Part shown: one piece after another, positions 58,424-64,000 of the stretch
Position numbering within the stretch: the first letter of the stretch is position 1
How the letters are laid out: every line of letters begins with the position of its first letter
NCBI RefSeq assembly: GCF_004683965.1
Contig: NZ_CP038436.1
Coordinates: 1,550,001-1,614,000, forward strand
Direction of reading: 5' to 3'
Source: Nocardioides seonyuensis
GTDB lineage: Bacteria; Actinomycetota; Actinomycetes; Propionibacteriales; Nocardioidaceae
Length of the DNA stretch: 64,000 nt
Made by a program: the position numbers and the translations under genes
The notes under the pieces: generated by a model
What the model saw: the letters and a program-made list of their open reading frames with translations, nothing else
Databases searched by the model: none
What the model was told of the DNA's origin: nothing

Positions 58424-59010
58424 AGGGTCAACCCTGCCATCAGGACGCACACGGTCGCACCCACGTAATGGAGCACCGAGAGGCGGACGTGGTTGAGGAG
58501 AACGCGCCCGACGATGACCGCGAGCCCGGACACCGCGAGCAGCGCGCCCCAGGCACCCAGGAAGACGCTCACCGGGTCGTCGTACTTGGCGACGAGGGAG
58601 ATCGTGAGCAGCTGGGAGAGGTCGCCCCACTCGGCGGCGAAGAGCACCAGGAAGCTGGTCAGCACCACCTTGAGTCCGTGGGCGGTGGGGTCGGCCTTCT
58701 CGGCGTACTCCGACTCCTGCTCGGGCTCGTGCGCATCTGCCGACCGGGCCTCGCGGACGAGGATCACCGCGCCGATGGAGAACATCACCGCGGCGGCGAC
58801 GTGGACGGCGTCGTCGGGGAGGAAGGACGCCGCCTTGCCGAGCCCCACGGCGACAAGGGTCTGGGCCAGGAACGCGAGCCCGACACCGATCCAGACGAAC
58901 AGCGGGCGCATCTTGGTCGACATGACCAGCGTCGCGATGAAGGTCTTGTCGGGCAGCTCGACGACGAAGATCGAGCCGAACGTCAGGACCACCACCACCA
59001 GATCGAGCAC
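58405..59010 (-). CDS. TMEM165/GDT1 (UPF0016) family cation transporter
   Basis: 201 residues, six helices in two repeats. The paired ion motifs are VELPDKTF (variant of E-x-G-D-K-T) and AEWGDLSQ. Family members export Mn2+ or exchange Ca2+/Mn2+ for H+. A charged loop (HEPEQESEYAEK) separates the halves. GTG 59010 has GAGAGGA upstream and follows larC by 12 nt, so it belongs to the lar operon and may serve its metal supply. Confidence 0.88.
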   Translation of the reverse strand: MLDLVVVVLTFGSIFVVELPDKTFIATLVMSTKMRPLFVWIGVGLAFLAQTLVAVGLGKAASFLPDDAVHVAAAVMFSIGAVILVREARSADAHEPEQESEYAEKADPTAHGLKVVLTSFLVLFAAEWGDLSQLLTISLVAKYDDPVSVFLGAWGALLAVSGLAVIVGRVLLNHVRLSVLHYVGATVCVLMAGLTLWELMT

Positions 59011-59022
59011 CGACCCATCCTC

Positions 59023-60209
59023 TCAGCCGCGCTCGCGCAGAAGGGCCCGGGTCGCTGCGACCGCCTCGGCGAGGACGTCGTTGGCGGGTCGGCCCAGGGC
59101 GCTCGCAGCTCGCGCGACGTCGTCCCACTCCGGCTGGGCGTTGACGATCTCGCCCTCGTGACGGGCGAGCTTGACGTCGATGCCGTGGCCGTCGACCTCG
59201 ACGGCGACCATCTCGCGGTCGAGCGCATGCTTGCCGAGCGGGACCTCACGCACCCCGATGGTGGAGGTGTGACGCCAGATGGCCGCCCGCACCCGTTCGG
59301 CGTCCGCAGCCGAGACCAGCACCGAGAGCGTGTGGGCAGGGCGACCCTTCTTCATCAGGATCGGGGTGAGCCAGGCATCGCTGGCACCCGCCTCGAGCAG
59401 CGCCGCGATCACGCTGGGCCACACCCGCGGGTCGAGGTCGTCGATGTTGGACTCGATCAGCAACGGCTGGCGCCGGTCGACGTCGGCGCCCACCGGCTCG
59501 CCCACGAGGATCCGCAGGACGTTGGCGTGGGTGTCGGGGTCGCGGCCGCCCGCACCCACGCCGACCTCGCGCACGGTCATCTCCGGCTGGGGCCCCCAGG
59601 TGTCGGCCAGCGTCGTCAGGAGCGCGGCGCCGGTGGGCGTGCACGACTCGGTCTCGCCCGGTCCCGCCAGCGAGGGCACGCCGCGCAGCAGCTCGGCCAC
59701 GGCCGGTGGGGGGACGGGCAACAGGCCGTGGGCGCCGCGGACGGTGCCCGAGCCCACCGCGACGGGCGACACGGTGATCGTGCTCCCGGCGGCTCGCCGG
59801 AGCTCGACGAAGCCAGCGCACGCCCCGACGACGTCGGCGATCGCGTCGAGGGCACCCACCTCGTGGAAGGCGACGTCGAGGGGGTCTGCGCCGTGGACCC
59901 GGGCCTCGGCGGCGGCGAGCCGCTCGAAGACCCGCAGCGCGAGGGCCCGGACGTCCTCGTGGAGCTCGGCGGCCAGCAGGCGCGTGCGGATGTCGCGCCA
60001 GGTGCGGTGGTGCTCGGAGTCTTCGATCTCCACGTGGCAGCGGGTCGCGGCGAAGCCGTTGCGCTGGACCTGCTCGACCCGCAGCGACACGGGCTCGGGC
60101 GCGATCGCGTCGACGGCCGCCTGGATCACGGAGAGATCCGCCCCGGCACCGAGCAGCGCACCGAGCAGCATGTCGCCGCTGGCGCCCCCGGAGGCATCCA
60201 CCCAGATGG

Positions 60210-60213
<4 letters not shown>
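59023..60213 (-). CDS. larC: LarC, nickel insertion for the nickel-pincer cofactor
   Basis: 396 residues. DASGGASGDMLLGALLGAG, VAFHEVGALDAIADVVGA and IESNIDDLDPRVWPSV are LarC signatures; the middle His/Gly region is shorter than in Lactobacillus. It inserts nickel with CTP into the pincer nucleotide used by lactate racemase and related enzymes. GTG overlaps the larB stop by 4 nt. It appears to be one uninterrupted frame. Confidence 0.92.
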
Positions 60214-60920
<707 letters not shown>

Positions 60921-60926
60921 GCTCCG

Positions 60927-60932
60927 AACCTA
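60927..60932 (-). promoter_or_regulatory. -10 box of the larB operon
   Basis: TAGGTT on the minus strand, 6 nt before GTG 60920; just after the prephenate dehydratase stop. Confidence 0.5.
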
Positions 60933-60938
60933 CCCCGG

Positions 60939-61814
60939 TCAGGCGCTCCGGAACTCGTCGGCCGGGTAGACGCCGAGCACCTTGACCTCGGTGGTGAAGA
61001 AGGCGAGCTCCTCGAGCGCGTTGCGCACCGCCGGGTCGTCGGGGTGGCCGTCGACCTCGGCAAGGAACTGGGTGGCCGTGAAGTGACCGCCGACCATGTA
61101 GCTCTCGAGCTTGGTCATGTTGACGCCGTTGGTCGCGAACCCGCCGAGCGCCTTGTAGAGCGCGGCCGGGAGGTTGCGGACGTTGAAGATGAACGAGGTG
61201 ACCACCGGGCCGTTGCCACGGGGAGCCTTGTCGAAGTCGCGCGAGAGCACGATGAAGCGCGTCGTGTTGTGGTCCTCGTCCTCGACCTCGTCGCGCAGGA
61301 CCTCGAGGCCGTAGATCTCGGCGGCAAGCGGCGGCGAGATCGCGGCCTGGGTCGGGTCGCCGGCCTCGGCGACCTCGCGAGCCGCCCCGGCGGTATCGCC
61401 CGCGACGACCGGGACCAGCCCGAGCTCTCGGATCACCCGACGGCACTGGCCGAGGGCGTGCACGTGGCTGTGCACCGTGCGCAGCTGGGAGACGTCGGTG
61501 CCCGGCAGGCCCATCAGCGCGAACTGGATGCGGAGGAACCGCTCGCCCACGATGTGCAGGCTCGAGGCTGGCAGGAAGTGGTGGATGTCGGCCACCCGCC
61601 CCGCGAGGGAGTTGTCGATCGGGATCATCGCGAGGTCGGCGTCGCCGTTCTCGACGACGGCGAAGACGTCCTCGAACGATGCGCACGGGACGGCTTCCCA
61701 CTCCGGGTAGGCCTGCTGGCACACCAGGTGGCTGTTGGCGCCGGGCTCGCCCTGGTAGGCGATCCTCCCGGTCGCGGAGTTCGTCGTCCCGCTCACGGTC
61801 GTCGAGTTTGGCAC
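60939..61814 (-). CDS. pheA: Prephenate dehydratase
   Basis: 291 residues. The PDT domain has RIAYQGEPGANSHL, IPIDNSLAGRV and the catalytic NTTRFIVLSR (TRF motif). The C-terminal ACT domain starts TSFIFNVRNLPAALYKAL and carries the KLES allosteric motif, so feedback inhibition by phenylalanine is likely. It converts prephenate to phenylpyruvate. GTG 61814 has no clear ribosome site or TANNNT box; the true start may be GTG 61790. Confidence 0.93.
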   Translation of the reverse strand: MPNSTTVSGTTNSATGRIAYQGEPGANSHLVCQQAYPEWEAVPCASFEDVFAVVENGDADLAMIPIDNSLAGRVADIHHFLPASSLHIVGERFLRIQFALMGLPGTDVSQLRTVHSHVHALGQCRRVIRELGLVPVVAGDTAGAAREVAEAGDPTQAAISPPLAAEIYGLEVLRDEVEDEDHNTTRFIVLSRDFDKAPRGNGPVVTSFIFNVRNLPAALYKALGGFATNGVNMTKLESYMVGGHFTATQFLAEVDGHPDDPAVRNALEELAFFTTEVKVLGVYPADEFRSA

Positions 61815-61854
61815 GCCCGGCCGCGTCCACCCGCCCCCGCCCGGTGATCGGTCA

Positions 61855-61860
61855 TAGGGT
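61855..61860 (+). promoter_or_regulatory. -10 box of the DUF4446 gene
   Basis: TAGGGT, 6 nt before GTG 61867. Confidence 0.5.
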
Positions 61861-61866
61861 CGCGAC

Positions 61867-62268
61867 GTGCTGATCGTCGCCCTCCTCGCCCTGGCCGTCG
61901 CCCTGGCCGCCGCAGCGATGGCCGCCGTCGCCCTGCGCCGTGCCCAGCAGCCGCCTGCGCGCGGCAGTGCCGACGCCCTCCCCGAGGACGTCGTGGGCCT
62001 GCGTCAGGAGGTCGCCGCCCTCCAGGCCGAGAACGCCGACGCCCTGCGCCACCTGTCGGTGGTGAGGTACGACGCCTTCGGCGACGTCGGCGGCCACCTC
62101 AGCTGGAGCCTGGCGATGCTCGACGACGCCGGGCACGGAGTCGTGCTCACCTCCATCCACGGGCGCAGCGAGGCCCGCACCTACGCCAAGTCGATCAGCG
62201 GCTGGGCGTGCGAGCAGCCCCTCTCGCCCGAGGAGGAGGAGGCGATCGAGCACGCCCGGCCTGCGTGA
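61867..62268 (+). CDS. DUF4446 family protein
   Basis: 133 residues. One N-terminal membrane helix, a short coiled coil, then VVRYDAFGDVGGHLSWSLAM and LTSIHGRSEARTYAKSI, the DUF4446 signature, ending in an acidic EEEEAI helix. It should be anchored with the domain in the cytoplasm. Function is unknown; it is divergent from pheA. Confidence 0.85.
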   Translation: MLIVALLALAVALAAAAMAAVALRRAQQPPARGSADALPEDVVGLRQEVAALQAENADALRHLSVVRYDAFGDVGGHLSWSLAMLDDAGHGVVLTSIHGRSEARTYAKSISGWACEQPLSPEEEEAIEHARPA

Positions 62269-62284
62269 CGACCCGGCAGGAGAG

Positions 62285-62626
62285 TCAGGACCGCAGGACC
62301 TTCTCCATGGCCTTGCCACGGGCGAGCTCGTCGACGAGCTTGTCGAGGTAGCGGATCCGGCGCATCAGCGGGTCCTCGACGTCCTGCACCTTCACCCCGC
62401 ACACGCTGCCGGTGATCTGGTCGACGCGGGGGTTCAGCCGCGCCTGGGTGAAGAAGTCGGCGAAGGTCGTCTCGTTGGCGAGGTGGCGTGCGAGCTCGGT
62501 CTCGTCGTAGCCGGTGAGCCAGCAGATGACCTGGTGGAGCTCGGCCTTGCTGCGGCCCTTCTTCTCGACCTTGGTGACGTAGTGGGGGTAGACCGAGGCG
62601 ACGCTGACGTCGAAGATGCGGTGCAC
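62285..62626 (-). CDS. DUF2200 family protein
   Basis: 113 residues. [20 protein letters not shown] then [13 protein letters not shown] and [21 protein letters not shown] match DUF2200. A small soluble protein of unknown role. GTG 62626 is preceded at 7 nt by TAGGCT (62634-62639). Confidence 0.88.
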   Translation of the reverse strand: MHRIFDVSVASVYPHYVTKVEKKGRSKAELHQVICWLTGYDETELARHLANETTFADFFTQARLNPRVDQITGSVCGVKVQDVEDPLMRRIRYLDKLVDELARGKAMEKVLRS

Positions 62627-62633
62627 CCGTAGG

Positions 62634-62639
62634 AGCCTA
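62634..62639 (-). promoter_or_regulatory. -10 box of the DUF2200 gene
   Basis: TAGGCT, 7 nt before GTG 62626. Confidence 0.5.
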
Positions 62640-62666
62640 CGCGTGGCTCGTGCCGCGGGACAGGGC

Positions 62667-64000
62667 TCAGCGCGGCACCCGCACGAGCAGTCGCCCGTGG
62701 ATGCACTCCATGCGCAGCTCGCGGCCCGGCCCGATCGAGTCGCCGTCGAGCTGGCGCGGGGTGTCCGTGTGGGCGCGCAGGACCACGCGCTGGCCGGTGC
62801 GGCGGTCGATCAGCTCGTCGACCCGCGTGCTGCGGGCCAGCACCCGGGTGGCGAGCGGGATCCAGGACAGGAACTTCTTGGGGTGGAGGATCACCACGTC
62901 GAGGAGGCCGTCGTCGATGGCAGCGTCCGGGAGGAGGGGCATCCCCGCCTGCAGGTAGCCGACGTTGCCGACCACGACGGTGCGGGCGCGGTGGATCGTC
63001 GGCTCCTCGTCGTCGATGGCGATCTCGACCTTCACCGCCGGGAACATCAGGGACTTCAGCCCGGACAGGACGTAGGCCACCCAGCCGATCCGCTTCTTGA
63101 TGTCGTCGTTGACTCCCTCCATGATCGCGGCGTCGAAGCCCATCCCCGCCATCACCATGAAGTGGGTCTTCTCGATGCCGTCGCCGCTGACCTCGACCAG
63201 GTCGATGGCGCGGTCCTGGCCGTTGAGGGCGACGTCGATGGCGGAGCGGATGTAGAGCGGGATGCCCAGGTTGCGTGCGAGGAGGTTGCCGGTGCCGGCC
63301 GGCACGATCCCGACCGGAATGCCCGTGCCGGCGAGCTCCGCGCAGACCTCGCGGACGGTGCCGTCGCCGCCGCAAACCATGACGAGGTCGGCGCCCTCGA
63401 CCGACGCCTTCTCCGCCATGCCGGTCCCGGGGTCCTCGACGGTCGTGTAGTGCCAGACCGGCTCCGACCAGCCCGACTCACGGGCGAGGTCACCGACGAT
63501 CGCGCGGAACTGACCGACGTCCTCGACCTTGATCGGGTTGAGCACCACCGCGAGGCGCCGCTGGGAGACGAAGACCTCCGGCAGGGGCTGGTTGCGTGCC
63601 GCGATCGAGCGCGGGCGCGGGTCGAGGACCGCGAGCCCGAGGAGCACGACGGCCGCACCCAGCAGCGACCCACCCACGACGTCGCTGGGGAAGTGTCGGC
63701 CCAGGAAGACGCGGTCGGCGCAGACCAGGAGCCACCACAGCAGCGCCACGCCGGTGGCGAGGCGGCGCAGCTGGGAGCGGCGTACGAAGAGCAGTGCGAG
63801 GACGATGAGGATGCCGGCGAACGCGGCCGCGGACGACGCGTGGCCCGACGGGAAGCTGTGGGTGTCGTGGAGCCCGACGGTGTCCTGCCACTGGGGGCGG
63901 TCGCGACCGAGCCAGAGCTTGAGCACGGTGGTCGCCAGCGCCGTCACCACCATGACGAAGACGGCGAAGGCCGCGGCCCGGCGCTGCCCGCGGACGAACA
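62667..64000 (-). CDS. PAP2 phosphatase / diacylglycerol-kinase-like fusion (partial, N-terminus outside window)
   Basis: The frame stays open to the right edge, so the start is missing. The PAP2 part shows [18 protein letters not shown] and [12 protein letters not shown], the three phosphatase motifs, among membrane helices. After a linker (about 145 codons from the edge) the lipid-kinase domain has [13 protein letters not shown] and [16 protein letters not shown]. Both active sites are intact. Such fusions may turn over phosphatidic acid or undecaprenyl phosphate; substrate unknown. Confidence 0.9.
   Translation of the reverse strand, partial: FVRGQRRAAAFAVFVMVVTALATTVLKLWLGRDRPQWQDTVGLHDTHSFPSGHASSAAAFAGILIVLALLFVRRSQLRRLATGVALLWWLLVCADRVFLGRHFPSDVVGGSLLGAAVVLLGLAVLDPRPRSIAARNQPLPEVFVSQRRLAVVLNPIKVEDVGQFRAIVGDLARESGWSEPVWHYTTVEDPGTGMAEKASVEGADLVMVCGGDGTVREVCAELAGTGIPVGIVPAGTGNLLARNLGIPLYIRSAIDVALNGQDRAIDLVEVSGDGIEKTHFMVMAGMGFDAAIMEGVNDDIKKRIGWVAYVLSGLKSLMFPAVKVEIAIDDEEPTIHRARTVVVGNVGYLQAGMPLLPDAAIDDGLLDVVILHPKKFLSWIPLATRVLARSTRVDELIDRRTGQRVVLRAHTDTPRQLDGDSIGPGRELRMECIHGRLLVRVPR

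Overview
The window is chromosomal DNA of a high-GC actinobacterium, most likely Nocardioides or a close relative (inference from base composition, gene families and promoter style; no 16S gene is present). At least 21 start codons sit exactly 6-7 nt after a TANNNT hexamer, the layout of leaderless actinobacterial promoters. I use this, together with Shine-Dalgarno sites, to choose starts. No tRNA, rRNA or CRISPR array was seen. The genes at both edges are cut by the window.

Layout. 1-6.5 kb: the end-truncated giant SARP/nSTAND/WD40 regulator and a secreted Asp-box protein. 6.6-16 kb: M13 peptidase, an AbiEi/DUF559 endonuclease-like gene bracketed by two copies of a 53-57-nt hairpin repeat, a universal stress protein, a ComB-like phosphatase, a second SARP-ATPase regulator, an acetyltransferase and a secreted protein. 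16-20 kb: an ABC exporter with its own two-component system. 20-29 kb: RecQ with a C-terminal phosphoribosyltransferase-like segment, tandem DHA2 drug-efflux paralogues, and a SNF2 helicase/SWIM protein pair. 29-37 kb: ferritin, a TetR regulator, a second two-component system, and a leucine-degradation operon (methylcrotonyl-CoA carboxylase beta and alpha, HMG-CoA lyase). The TetR promoter and the carboxylase promoter carry near-identical palindromes that overlap their -10 boxes. 37-40.4 kb: a translationally coupled three-gene run of sulfotransferase-like proteins, whose middle member lacks the PAPS loop.

40.4-49.7 kb: EcsC, Aat, a lipoprotein, an Fpg/Nei glycosylase, a secreted protein with a lysine-rich repeat helix, an AAA ATPase, a UBP zinc finger, a PilZ protein, a glycerophosphodiesterase and a SEC-C protein. 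49.76-54.21 kb: an intact 4443-bp transposon with 17-bp inverted ends and an 8-bp target duplication. It carries a DDE transposase, a MerR regulator and a SulP anion transporter with a structured leader, and it has inserted just downstream of a terminator hairpin. 54.2-64 kb: a cyclic-nucleotide operon (cNMP-binding protein, class III cyclase, SMR exporter), arginine deiminase, a DUF6058-like/acetyltransferase protein, larB-larC with a GDT1-type transporter, prephenate dehydratase, DUF4446 and DUF2200 proteins, and a truncated PAP2/diacylglycerol-kinase fusion.

The least ordinary material is the new transposon and its SulP leader, two dispersed repeat families (the 53-57-nt hairpins and a 34-nt element, one copy of which is translated inside the carboxylase), the TetR-carboxylase operator pair, and the sulfotransferase trio.
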